From Sphingopyxis macrogoltabida (GTDB lineage: Bacteria; Pseudomonadota; Alphaproteobacteria; Sphingomonadales; Sphingomonadaceae), in assembly GCA_003241685.1 (NCBI GenBank), contig QFPJ01000052.1, positions 1-26,514 on the forward strand: a stretch of DNA of 26,514 nucleotides. The letters are read 5' to 3'. Position numbers and translations under genes: made by a program. Shown here piece by piece: positions 13,467 through 21,266 of the stretch. Below the pieces are notes generated by a model. That model saw only the letters and a program-made list of their open reading frames with translations, had not been told where the DNA came from and searched no databases. Within the stretch, counting starts at the first letter, position 1, and the number at the start of each line of letters is the position of its first letter.

Positions 13467-14723
13467 CTAAAGCATCTCCAGCGATGCCGCGATCGCGTCC
13501 CATGTCTTCGCCAGCTCGTCGGCGGTGATGCAATAGGGCGGCATGACGTAGAGCGTGTTGCCGAGCGGGCGCAGCAGGACGCCGCGGTCGCGGCAGAAGG
13601 CGGTCAGGCGCGGGGCGAGGGTCGAGAGATAGCCGCCGTCCGGCACGACCATGTCGAGCGCGGCGATGGTGCCAAGACGGCGCGGATTCTGGACGCGCGG
13701 GTCGTGCGAGAGGAGCGCGAGATGCGCCGCCTGCGCGTCGGCGAGGGTGTCGATGCGTTGCTGCACCGGCTCGTCGCGCCAGATGGCGAGATTGGCGTTC
13801 GCGGCGGCGCAGGCGATCGGGTTCGCCGTGTAACTGCTGGAATGATAAAAGGTCTTCGCGCGGTCGGTCGAATAATGCGCCGCGAAGATCGGTTCGATGC
13901 ACAACGTCGCCGCGAGCGGCAGCGCGCCGCCGGTCAGCCCTTTCGACAGGCAGACGATGTCGGGGATGACCCCCGCCTGGTCGCAGGCGAAGCGGGTGCC
14001 GGTGCGGCCCCAGCCGGTCATCACCTCGTCGGCGATGAACAGCACGCCGTGGCGCGAACAGATGGCGCGCATTTCGGCGAGCACCCAGGCGGGATAGATC
14101 AACATCCCTCCGGCGCCGAGGATCAGCGGTTCGACGATGAAGGCGGCGGGCTTTTGGGCGCAGGCGGCTTCGAGCGCGTCGAGCGTCGCCTGTTCGAGCC
14201 CTTCGTGCGGGAAGGGGATGGTGTCGACGTCGAACAGCAGGGGCTGCCACGCGCGGTTGTAGACGCCGCGTTCGCCGACCGACATCGTGCCGATGGTGTC
14301 GCCGTGATAGCTGTGGTCCAGGACGATGATGCGGCTGCGCGCTTCGCCGATGTTGAACCAGTAGCCGAGTGCCATTTTCAGCGCGACCTCGACGCTGGTC
14401 GATCCCGAGTCGGAGAAGAAGACGCGGGTGAGCGGATCGGGCGTGATGCGGACGAGTTCGGCGGCCAGGCTTTCGGCGGGCTCGTGCGTCCAGCCCGCGA
14501 AGATGAGCTGGTCGAGCTTTTCCGATTGCGCGCGGATCGCCGCCATGATGCGCGGATGCGCGTGGCCGTGCGTCGTCACCCACCAGCTCGAGATGGCGTC
14601 GATCCAGCAGGCGCCGTCGCGGCCGTAAAGGCAGGCCCCCCGGGCATGGGTGATCAGCGGGATGGCGTCGCCCAGCCCATGCTGGGTGAAGGGGTGCCAG
14701 ACGGGGGAGGAGGGGTTGGTCAT
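13467..14723 (-). CDS. bioA: adenosylmethionine-8-amino-7-oxononanoate aminotransferase
   Basis: Transfers an amino group from S-adenosylmethionine to KAPA, giving DAPA, in biotin synthesis. It is a 418-residue class-III PLP aminotransferase: WHPFTQHG, DAISSWWVTTHGHAHPRI, VFFSDSGSTSVEVALKMALGYW (cofactor phosphate site), SYHGDTIGTMSVG, FIADEVMTGWGRTGTRF, and the PLP lysine Lys261 in CLSKGLTGG; then SYTANPIACAAANANL. The start ATG 14723 overlaps, as ATGA, the stop of the frameshifted bioD reading frame, and lies 49 bases past the stop that an intact bioD would use. It is the last gene of bioF-bioD-bioA. All motifs are intact. Confidence 0.96.
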   Translation of the reverse strand: MTNPSSPVWHPFTQHGLGDAIPLITHARGACLYGRDGACWIDAISSWWVTTHGHAHPRIMAAIRAQSEKLDQLIFAGWTHEPAESLAAELVRITPDPLTRVFFSDSGSTSVEVALKMALGYWFNIGEARSRIIVLDHSYHGDTIGTMSVGERGVYNRAWQPLLFDVDTIPFPHEGLEQATLDALEAACAQKPAAFIVEPLILGAGGMLIYPAWVLAEMRAICSRHGVLFIADEVMTGWGRTGTRFACDQAGVIPDIVCLSKGLTGGALPLAATLCIEPIFAAHYSTDRAKTFYHSSSYTANPIACAAANANLAIWRDEPVQQRIDTLADAQAAHLALLSHDPRVQNPRRLGTIAALDMVVPDGGYLSTLAPRLTAFCRDRGVLLRPLGNTLYVMPPYCITADELAKTWDAIAASLEML

Positions 14724-14749
14724 CCGAAGACCCTACAATGATGTCTCAT

Positions 14750-14765
14750 GCCCGCGAAAGCGGGC
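14750..14765. repeat. short GCCCGC-GAAA-GCGGGC hairpin
   Basis: A perfect 6 bp stem with a GAAA tetraloop on the plus strand, between the bioD end and the bioA start. It is the core of the dispersed palindrome seen complete at 17826-17904. It may be a decayed copy or affect translation initiation of bioA. Confidence 0.55.
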
Positions 14766-14772
14766 GGCGATG

Positions 14773-15361
14773 TCAGAGGAAATCCGCGCGATCGAAGTTC
14801 GCGGCGAACGCGGCCGCCAGATTTTCCGGCGTCAGCGGATCGATGACCGGCAGGCGGCCGAGGCGGCGGACGCCGCCGAGTTCGGCGACGATCGCCTCGC
14901 TGTCCTCCACCGCGTCGCCCAGGAAGGCGATGCCGTGGATCGGCACGGCGCGGCGTTGCAGCGCCTCGATCGTCAGCAGGCTGTGGTTGATCGTGCCGAG
15001 CGCGGTGCGGGCGCAGACGATGACCGGAATCCGCCAGCGCGCGAACGCGCGTGACGGGGACGAGCGCGCCGCCCGCGCCCTCGATCAGCAGGTCGCCGGG
15101 GGGCGGGGTCAGCCGGTCGGGGTCGATCGCGACGCCATCGATTTCGGCGGCGCGATGCGGCGAGGCGGGGGTGACGAGGCGCCAGCTTTCGGGATGGACG
15201 GGCACGCCGGCGAGCCGCGCGACGGCTTCGCTGTCGGTCTCCTCCTCCAGCCCCGACTGGATCGGCTTCCAATAGGAAAGGCCGAGCGCGCCCGCGAGCG
15301 CGGCGGAAAAGACGGTCTTGCCGATACCCGTGTCGGTGCCGGTGACGACGAAGCGCGGCAT
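14773..15361 (-). pseudogene. bioD: dethiobiotin synthetase, apparently frameshifted
   Basis: BioD carboxylates DAPA to dethiobiotin using ATP. The first half reads well: MPRFVVTGTDTGIGKTVFSA (P-loop at residues 8-16), SYWKPIQSGLEEETDSEAV, and LLIEGAGGALVPVTR. At about 15046 the frame breaks. The remaining BioD sequence continues in another frame: FARWRIPVIVCARTALGTIN, HSLLTIEALQRRAVPIHGIA, and PLTPENLAAAFAANFDRADFL to TGA 14773. The usual ~7 residues between VPVTR and FARW (of the form DTLxxDV) are reduced to a single base, implying a loss of about 20 bases. Adding 20 gives 609 bases, a normal 202-residue BioD. The ATG overlaps the bioF stop (TGATG), so the gene is otherwise in its proper operon place. 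Genuine inactivation or an assembly/sequencing error are both possible. Confidence 0.85.
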
Positions 15362-16497
15362 CAGGCGGCGGCCATCGCGTCGGCGAGCGCGGCGGTCATC
15401 GCATCGACATCGCGTTCGGACACGTTGAGCGTGATCGCGACGCGCAGCCGGGCGCCGCCCGGCGGGACGGTGGGCGGGCGGATGCCGCGAATGTCGAAGC
15501 CCGCCGCCTGCAGCGCGGCGGCGATCCGCATCGTGCGCCCGTTGTCGCCGATGACGATCGGCAGGATCTGGCTGCCGCTGGCGGCGATGCCGAGCGGCGC
15601 GAGGCGCGCCTCGGCGCGGCGGACGAGTGCGTGGAGCGCCGCCGGGCGTTCGGGCTGGTCGGCGACGATTTCGAGCGCGCGGCGCACCACCCACGCCATC
15701 AGCGGCGACGGCGCGGTCGAGAAGATGAACGGGCGGCCGCGATTGATCAGGAAATCGTGCATGATCGCGGGACCGCAAAGCAGCGCGCCTTCGCACCCCA
15801 GCGCCTTGCCGCAGGTGTGCAGGGTGATGAGATTGTCGCGGGCGCCGAGCGCATAGGCGAGACCCTGGCCGGTCGGGCCGTAGACGCCCGTCGCATGCGC
15901 CTCGTCGACGACCAGCACGGCGTCCAGCCGGTCGGCGATCGCGGCGAGATCGGCGAGCGGGGCGCGGTCGCCATCCATCGAATAAAGGCTTTCGACCGCG
16001 ATCCACGGCGTCCCCCTGCCGCCGCCCTGGCGCCAGCGACGGATCGCATCTTCAAAGGCCTGGGCGTCGTTGTGGCGAACCGGCAGGCGATCGGCGCGCG
16101 CCAGCTTCATCCCGTCATGGGCGCTGGCGTGGACATATTCGTCATGGACGATCAGGTCGCCGCGCTGCGGCAGCGTCGCGAACAGCGCGGCGTTGGCGGC
16201 AAAGCCGGTGGAGAAATACAGCGCGGCGCCGCTGCCATAATGGCGCGCGGCATGATCCTCCAGCGCTTCATGTTCCGGATGATTGCCGCGCAGCAGCCGC
16301 GAGCCGCCCGACCCGACGGGAATGCCGCGCGCGACCCCCTGGGCCAGCGCCTCGTTCAGCGCATAGGAATCGGCCATGCCGAGATAGTCGTTCGAGGCGA
16401 AGTCGATGCCCGCGCGCGGCACGAGGGCGCGGCGGCGATCGTCGGCGGCGAGCGCGGCGAGGTCGGCGCGATGCGCGGTGAAGGGAGCGGAGGTCAT
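15361..16497 (-). CDS. bioF: 8-amino-7-oxononanoate synthase
   Basis: Condenses pimeloyl-ACP/CoA with alanine to give KAPA. It has 378 residues from ATG 16497: DLAALAADDRRRALVPRAGIDFASNDYLGMA, GSRLLRGNHPEHEALE, YFSTGFAANAALF, VDEAHATGVYGPTGQG, and PLP Lys231 in HTCGKALGCEGALLCG; then NRGRPFIFSTAPSPLMA. The Cys before GKALG replaces the more common Phe/Leu. The frame is open upstream to 16698, but that segment runs through a repeat; ATG 16551 (MSSSLHAVF) is a less likely start. The ribosome site is weak (GAGACG). It is the first gene of the biotin operon, and its stop overlaps the bioD start. Confidence 0.94.
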   Translation of the reverse strand: MTSAPFTAHRADLAALAADDRRRALVPRAGIDFASNDYLGMADSYALNEALAQGVARGIPVGSGGSRLLRGNHPEHEALEDHAARHYGSGAALYFSTGFAANAALFATLPQRGDLIVHDEYVHASAHDGMKLARADRLPVRHNDAQAFEDAIRRWRQGGGRGTPWIAVESLYSMDGDRAPLADLAAIADRLDAVLVVDEAHATGVYGPTGQGLAYALGARDNLITLHTCGKALGCEGALLCGPAIMHDFLINRGRPFIFSTAPSPLMAWVVRRALEIVADQPERPAALHALVRRAEARLAPLGIAASGSQILPIVIGDNGRTMRIAAALQAAGFDIRGIRPPTVPPGGARLRVAITLNVSERDVDAMTAALADAMAAA

Positions 16498-16611
16498 CGT
16501 GTCGTCTCGCAGATCATGCGCGTCGAAAACAGCGTGCAGCGACGAGGACATGCCCAGATCCCAGTGCTTCGTCTGCCGATGCGGAAGGTCGTCGGACCGC
16601 CTTGCAGCGTG

Positions 16612-16746
16612 ATCCTCCCTGTCGCGCAGCGATGGGGAGGTGGCAGTCCGAAGGACTGACGGAGGGGCTTTAGCGCGAGGTTTCGGTCCCTCCACCACGC
16701 GCTGCGCGAGCGGTCCCCCTCCCCATCGCTGCGCGACAGGGAGGAT
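16612..16746. repeat. 135-bp element with perfect 29-bp terminal inverted repeats
   Basis: The arms 16612-16640 and 16718-16746 are perfect reverse complements over 29 bases (outer ATCCTCCCTGTCGCGCAGCG). The interior contains a short hairpin, CAGTCC-GAA-GGACTG, at 16644-16658. The element sits between ilvC (stop seven bases away) and bioF. It has the form of a non-autonomous miniature element or a mobile terminator; no coding capacity and no clear target duplication are seen. Confidence 0.85.
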
Positions 16747-16753
16747 TTTCGGC

Positions 16754-17794
16754 TTAGTTGACGCTCTTGTCGACCAGCTTGTTCTTGGCGATCCACGGCA
16801 TCATCGCGCGCAGCTTTTCGCCCGTCTGTTCGATCGGGTGCGCGGCGGCGGCCTTGCGGCTGGCCTTCAGTTCGGGCTGGCCCGCCTGGTTGTCGAGGAC
16901 GAAATCCTTGACGAAGCGGCCCGACTGGATGTCCTGCAGCACGCGCTTCATTTCGGCCTTGGTCTCGTCGGTGATGATGCGCGGGCCGGTCTTGATGTCG
17001 CCATATTCGGCGGTGTTCGAGATCGAATAGCGCATGTTCGCGATGCCGCCTTCATACAGGAGGTCGACGATCAGCTTGGTTTCGTGGAGGCATTCGAAAT
17101 AGGCCATTTCGGGGGCATAGCCCGCCTCGACCAGCGTTTCGAAACCCGCCTGGATCAGATGGGTGATGCCGCCGCACAGCACCGCCTGTTCGCCGAACAG
17201 ATCGGTTTCGCACTCTTCCTTGAAGGTGGTTTCGATGATGCCGCTGCGGCCGCCGCCGACGGCAGAGGCGTAGGAGAGGGCGAGCGCCTTGGCATAGCCG
17301 TTGCCCGACGCGCCCGCGCCCTGTGCTTCCTGTGCGACCGCGATCAGGCAGGGGACGCCGCCGCCCTTTTGATATTCGCTGCGCACCGTGTGGCCGGGGC
17401 CCTTGGGCGCGACCATGAACACGTCGATGTCGGGGCGCGCGTCGATCAGGCCGAAATGGATGTTGAGGCCGTGCGCGAAAGCCAGCGCGGCGCCCGGCTT
17501 CATATGGGCGGCGAGATCGTCGGCATAGATTTTCGCCTGATGTTCGTCGGGCGCGGCGATCATGATGACGTCCGCCCATTCGGCGGCTTCCTTGTTCGAC
17601 AGCACCTTGAAGCCCGCCGCTTCGGCCTTTTTCGCGGTCGCGGAGCCGGGGCGGAGCGCGATCGCGACATCCTTGACGCCGCTGTCGCGCATATTCTGCG
17701 CATGGGCGTGGCCCTGGCTGCCATAGCCGACGACGGCGACCTTCTTGCCCTTGATCAGTTCCTGGTCGGCGTCGCGATCGTAATAAACCTGCAT
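16754..17794 (-). CDS. ilvC: ketol-acid reductoisomerase (NADP+)
   Basis: Isomerises and reduces acetolactate or acetohydroxybutyrate, second step of valine and isoleucine synthesis. It is a class I enzyme: MQVYYDRDADQELIKGKKV, NADPH loop VVGYGSQGHAHAQN at 21-34, DVFMVAPKGPGHTVRSEY, FKEECETDLFGEQAVLCGG and FECLHETKLIVDLLYEGG with metal-binding acids, and SISNTAEYGD. The chosen start is the ATG of MQVYY, with AAGGGG nine bases upstream; an ATG six codons earlier is in frame. It has 346 residues against the usual 339 or so. It follows ilvN after a palindromic repeat, so it may be transcribed from ilvB or from its own promoter. Confidence 0.96.
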   Translation of the reverse strand: MQVYYDRDADQELIKGKKVAVVGYGSQGHAHAQNMRDSGVKDVAIALRPGSATAKKAEAAGFKVLSNKEAAEWADVIMIAAPDEHQAKIYADDLAAHMKPGAALAFAHGLNIHFGLIDARPDIDVFMVAPKGPGHTVRSEYQKGGGVPCLIAVAQEAQGAGASGNGYAKALALSYASAVGGGRSGIIETTFKEECETDLFGEQAVLCGGITHLIQAGFETLVEAGYAPEMAYFECLHETKLIVDLLYEGGIANMRYSISNTAEYGDIKTGPRIITDETKAEMKRVLQDIQSGRFVKDFVLDNQAGQPELKASRKAAAAHPIEQTGEKLRAMMPWIAKNKLVDKSVN

Positions 17795-17825
17795 TGGATA
17801 TAACCCCTTCATATATTCACTTGAT

Positions 17826-17904
17826 CGTCATCCCCGCGAAAGCGGGGACCCAGAGCGTGCGTAGGCTGAGCCTTCCCTGGGTTCCCGCTTTCGCGGGAAT
17901 GACG
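17826..17904. repeat. near-perfect 28-bp inverted repeat between ilvN and ilvC
   Basis: The arms 17826-17853 and 17877-17904 match as reverse complements at 26 of 28 positions, each beginning CGTCAT and containing the stem CCCGC-GAAA-GCGGG. The transcript would fold into a very stable hairpin or a cruciform. A short version, GCCCGC-GAAA-GCGGGC, sits at 14750-14765 next to bioA. Confidence 0.8.
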
Positions 17905-17920
17905 AAGGTTGGTTAAATGA

Positions 17921-18436
17921 CTAAAGCGCCTCCGGCCCGCGGGCGATGGCGACGACGCCGGTGCGGCCGACCTCGACCAGCCCGCATTCGCGCATCAGCG
18001 CGACGAAGCGATCGACCTTGTCGCTGTTGCCGGTGATTTCGAAGATGAAGCTGGTCAGCGTCGTATCGACGACCTTGGCACGGAAGACATCGGCGAGGCG
18101 CAGCGCCTCGATCCGCTTGTCGCCGGTCCCCGCGACCTTCACCAGCGCGATCTCGCGTTCGACATGCGCGCCGACGTCGGCCAGATCGACGACCTTGTGC
18201 ACGGGCACCAGCCGGTCGAGCTGCGCGATGATCTGGTCGATCACCGGCGGCGGGCCGTTGGTGACGATGGTGATGCGGCTCAATGCATGGTCCGAACTGA
18301 TGTCGGCCACGGTCAGGCTTTCGATATTATAGCCGCGCGCGGTGAACAGGCCGGTGATCTTGGCCAGCACCCCCGCTTCGTTATCGACGGTGACGGCGAG
18401 CACATGGCGCTCGCCCGTTTCGGTGGTGATTTTCAT
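17921..18436 (-). CDS. ilvN: acetolactate synthase, small regulatory subunit
   Basis: The regulatory partner of IlvB, conferring valine feedback inhibition. It has 171 residues, with the N-terminal ACT domain RHVLAVTVDNEAGVLAKITGLFTARGYNIESLTV that binds valine, then SRITIVTNGPPPVIDQIIAQLDRLVPVHKV and a C-terminal second domain (FRAKVVDTTLTSFIFEITGNSDKVDRFVALMRECGLVEVGRTGVVAIARG). ATG 18436 lies three bases after the ilvB stop with no strong ribosome site of its own, so translation is coupled to ilvB, which fits equal subunit output. Sometimes called ilvH. Confidence 0.96.
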   Translation of the reverse strand: MKITTETGERHVLAVTVDNEAGVLAKITGLFTARGYNIESLTVADISSDHALSRITIVTNGPPPVIDQIIAQLDRLVPVHKVVDLADVGAHVEREIALVKVAGTGDKRIEALRLADVFRAKVVDTTLTSFIFEITGNSDKVDRFVALMRECGLVEVGRTGVVAIARGPEAL

Positions 18437-18439
18437 GGA

Positions 18440-20194
18440 TTACACCAGTGCTTTCGCTTCGTCGTCCATCGTGCCGGTGACGTCGCTCGGCTGGAGGATC
18501 ATGTCGGTGTGCGCCGCGCCCGACGGGATCATCGGGAAGCAGTTGGCGAGCTTTGCCACGCGGCAGTCGACGATCACCGGGCCGGGCGTGTCGATCATCC
18601 GCTGGATGCCGCCTTCCAGTTCGCCCAGCGTGTCGATCCGCAGGCCCGTCCAGCCATAGGCGTCGGCGAGCTTCACGAAATCGGGCAGGCTGTCCGAATA
18701 GCTGTTCGAATAGCGGCTTTCATAGGTCAATTCCTGCCACTGGCGGACCATCCCCATCCATTCATTGTTGAGGATGAAGATCTTCACCGGCAGGCGGTAT
18801 TGCGCGACCGTGCCCATTTCCTGAATGTTCATTTGCAGGCTGGCTTCGCCCGCGATGCAGATGACGAGGCGGCTGGGGTTGGCGATCTGGGCGCCGACCG
18901 CGGCGGGAAAGCCATAGCCCATGGTGCCGAGCCCGCCGCTGGTGAGCCAGCGATTGGGGGCCGAGAAGCCGAAATGCTGCGCCGCCCACATCTGGTGCTG
19001 GCCGACCTCGGTCGTGATGATCGGATCGCGGCCGCGCGTCGCGTCGAACAGCGCCTTGACCGCGCGTTGCGGCATGATTTCCGCATCCGGGTCCTTCTTT
19101 TCGGGGAAGTCGAGGCAGCGCGCCGCGCGCCAGCCGTCGATGCGGCGCCACCATTCGCCCAGGTCGCGCGCCTTGTGACCCTTGTCCTGCCACGCCGCGA
19201 TCAGCGCGTCGAGCGCCCGCCCGGCGTCGCCGACGACCGCGATGTCCACCGGCACAATCTTGTTGATCGAACTGCGGTCGATGTCGATGTGGATTTTCTT
19301 CGCATTGGGCGCGAAGGCATCGAGACGGCCGGTCACACGGTCGTCGAAACGCGCGCCGACCGCGATGATCAGGTCGGCGCGGTTCATCGCCATGTTCGAT
19401 TCATAGGTGCCGTGCATGCCGAGCATGCCCAGCCATTTCGGATCGTCCGACGGAAAGGCGCCGAGCCCCATCAGCGTCGAGGTGATCGGCGCGCCGGTCA
19501 GCGAGACGAGCTGGCGCAGCGCCGCGCTGGCGTCGGGTCCGGCGTTGATCACGCCGCCGCCGGTGTAGAAGATCGGGCATTCGGCCGCCGCGATCAGATC
19601 GATCGCCGCCGCGATTGCGTCCGCATCGGGTTCGACCTGGGGGCGATAGCTGTTGTGCTGGATGAATTCGGGCACGCTGTAGGTGCCGGTCGCGACCTGC
19701 ACATTCTTCGGAATGTCGATCACCACCGGGCCGGGGCGGCCGTGGGTCGCGATATGGAACGCCTCGTGGATCGTCGGGGCGAGCCGGTCGGGGTCCATCA
19801 CCAGATAATTATGCTTGGTGCAGTGGCGCGTGATGCCGACCGTGTCGCATTCCTGAAAGGCGTCGGTGCCGATCAGCGTCGTCGGCACCTGTCCGGTCAG
19901 CACGACCATCGGGATCGAATCGAGCAGCGCGTCGGTGATGCCGGTGACGGCATTGGTCGCGCCGGGGCCCGAGGTGACGAGCACGACGCCGGGCTTGCCG
20001 GTCGAGCGGGCATAGCCTTCCGCCGCGTGCGTCGCCGCCTGTTCGTGGCGGACGAGGACATGCTGGATCGTCGGATGTTTGTAGAGCGCGTCATAGATGG
20101 GAAGGACCGCGCCGCCCGGATAGCCGAACACCGTATCGACCCCGAGGTCGACCAGCGCCTGAACCACCATGTCGGCACCACTCATTTCCGTCAC
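18440..20194 (-). CDS. ilvB: acetolactate synthase, large catalytic subunit
   Basis: Thiamine-diphosphate enzyme joining pyruvate to pyruvate or 2-oxobutyrate. The 584 residues contain the PYR domain with catalytic Glu51 (LVRHEQAATHAAEGYAR, TSGPGATNAVTGI), the FAD-linked middle domain (DLIIAVGARFDDRVTGRLD) and the PP domain (EVGQHQMWAAQHFGF, LGTMGYGFPAAVGAQIA, WMGMVRQWQELTYESRYS). The metal-binding motif is GEASLQMN rather than the expected GDG/GDAS, with Glu at about residue 450. GTG 20194 is preferred because AAAGGAG lies eight bases before it; the frame stays open upstream to 20290 and an ATG lies three codons in. The operon is ilvB-ilvN, then ilvC. Confidence 0.95.
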   Translation of the reverse strand: MTEMSGADMVVQALVDLGVDTVFGYPGGAVLPIYDALYKHPTIQHVLVRHEQAATHAAEGYARSTGKPGVVLVTSGPGATNAVTGITDALLDSIPMVVLTGQVPTTLIGTDAFQECDTVGITRHCTKHNYLVMDPDRLAPTIHEAFHIATHGRPGPVVIDIPKNVQVATGTYSVPEFIQHNSYRPQVEPDADAIAAAIDLIAAAECPIFYTGGGVINAGPDASAALRQLVSLTGAPITSTLMGLGAFPSDDPKWLGMLGMHGTYESNMAMNRADLIIAVGARFDDRVTGRLDAFAPNAKKIHIDIDRSSINKIVPVDIAVVGDAGRALDALIAAWQDKGHKARDLGEWWRRIDGWRAARCLDFPEKKDPDAEIMPQRAVKALFDATRGRDPIITTEVGQHQMWAAQHFGFSAPNRWLTSGGLGTMGYGFPAAVGAQIANPSRLVICIAGEASLQMNIQEMGTVAQYRLPVKIFILNNEWMGMVRQWQELTYESRYSNSYSDSLPDFVKLADAYGWTGLRIDTLGELEGGIQRMIDTPGPVIVDCRVAKLANCFPMIPSGAAHTDMILQPSDVTGTMDDEAKALV

Positions 20195-20286
20195 GACACA
20201 CACTCCTTTCGTTCGCGCCCTTTCGGACGCCATTTTACCCGACCGCGGCAAGACGGCGCGCCTTGTGCGCCGCAACGGGTCGGCGG
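20195..20286 (-). promoter_or_regulatory. structured 5' leader of ilvB
   Basis: The transcript between the putative promoter and the GTG start can fold with outer stem CCGACC/GGTCGG (20239-20244 with 20278-20283) and inner stem CGGCGC/GCGCCG (20254-20259 with 20267-20272). I find no Ile/Val/Leu-rich leader peptide here, in contrast to leuA. Confidence 0.4.
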
Positions 20287-20315
20287 GCAATAGGTATATG
20301 ATTCTATCTTGTCAA
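20287..20315 (-). promoter_or_regulatory. candidate ilvB promoter inside the miaA 3' end
   Basis: A perfect -35 box TTGACA (20315-20310) with TATTGC 17 bases downstream (20292-20287). The -35 lies in the last codons of miaA (L-T-R-stop). The -10 match is poor. A 15-base perfect palindrome (20313-20327) overlaps the -35, in an AT-rich island of an otherwise GC-rich window. Confidence 0.4.
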
Positions 20316-21266
20316 TATCTGATATTGTAATTTAATTGCTAATTCATCGATATTATCGACGGATAATGACTCTTCATGCCGGGGCCAGTCCGCCGGCGGT
20401 TGATGCCGGAACCAGGTATATTGCCGCTTGGCATATTGGCGGGTCGCGGCCTGTGCCGCTTCCAGCGCCTGTTCGCGCGTCGTTTCGCCGCCGAGGAAGG
20501 CGGCGATCTGGGGCACGCCGATCGCGCGCATCACCGGCAGGTCCGGGTCGAGGCCGCGTGCGAGCAGCGCCGCGACCTCGTCGATCGCGCCGTCCGCGAA
20601 CATCGCCGCCAGCCGCGCGTCGCAGCGGCCGCGCAGCCAGTCGCGCGGCGGCAGCAGGATGAGCGGGGTCAGGTCGACGTCGCCGGCGATCCCGCCTTCG
20701 CGCGCGCGCTGCCAGTCGGCGAGCGGGCGGCCGGTCGCGCGCACCACCTCCAGCGCGCGGGCGACGCGCGCCGTGTCGGTGGGTGCCAGGCGGGCGGCGG
20801 CGGGCGGGTCGGCCGCCGCCAGCGCCGCATGGGCATCCGCCACCGGCAGCGCGCGGACGGCGGCGCGGATGCCGGGGTCGATCTCCGGCACCGGGGCGAT
20901 GCCGAACAGCAGCGTGCGCAGATAGAGGCCGGTGCCGCCGACGAGGATCGGCACATCGTCATCCTCCCACGCGCGGGCAAGGGCGCGGCGGGCGTCGGCG
21001 GCCCAGCGCGCGGCATTATAGGGCCGGGCGCCGTCGATCTCGCCGAACAGGCGGTGCGGCACCCCCTGCATCTCGTCGGCGGTGGGCCGCGCCGACAGGA
21101 TGGCGAGGTCGGCATAGATCTGGCTGGCGTCGGCGTTGATCACCTGCGCGCGGCCGAGCGCGCGGGCCAGCGCGACCGCCAATGCGCTCTTGCCGCTGGC
21201 GGTCGGCCCGGCAATAAGCGCGGCTCTGGGCCGCTGGCCCGAGGAAGATAAGGAAGGATGTGCCAT
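20304..21266 (-). CDS. miaA: tRNA dimethylallyltransferase
   Basis: Adds a dimethylallyl group to A37 of tRNAs reading UNN codons. It has 320 residues, with P-loop AGPTASGKSAL at 19-29, then INADASQIYADLAILSARPTADE, VPHRLFGEIDG, PILVGGTGLYLRTLLFGIAPVPEIDP, and the C-terminal AIGVPQIAAFLGGE, ATRQYAKRQYTWFRHQ that contacts tRNA. ATG 21266 gives a normal N-terminus; its start codon overlaps the serB start codon on the other strand by two bases, and no ribosome site is visible, so leaderless translation is possible. The upstream extension to 21401 is antisense to serB and unlikely. It is followed by ilvB on the same strand. Confidence 0.95.
   Translation of the reverse strand: MAHPSLSSSGQRPRAALIAGPTASGKSALAVALARALGRAQVINADASQIYADLAILSARPTADEMQGVPHRLFGEIDGARPYNAARWAADARRALARAWEDDDVPILVGGTGLYLRTLLFGIAPVPEIDPGIRAAVRALPVADAHAALAAADPPAAARLAPTDTARVARALEVVRATGRPLADWQRAREGGIAGDVDLTPLILLPPRDWLRGRCDARLAAMFADGAIDEVAALLARGLDPDLPVMRAIGVPQIAAFLGGETTREQALEAAQAATRQYAKRQYTWFRHQPPADWPRHEESLSVDNIDELAIKLQYQILTR

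Noticed and set aside
15043..15055. Programmed ribosomal frameshifting in bioD.
   Set aside because: There is no slippery heptamer, and about seven conserved residues are missing at the break, so a simple shift would not restore a normal protein. A deletion or sequence error explains it better.
20195..20303. A branched-chain leader peptide before ilvB like that before leuA.
   Set aside because: I found no short ORF rich in Ile, Val or Leu on the minus strand in this leader; only stems are visible.
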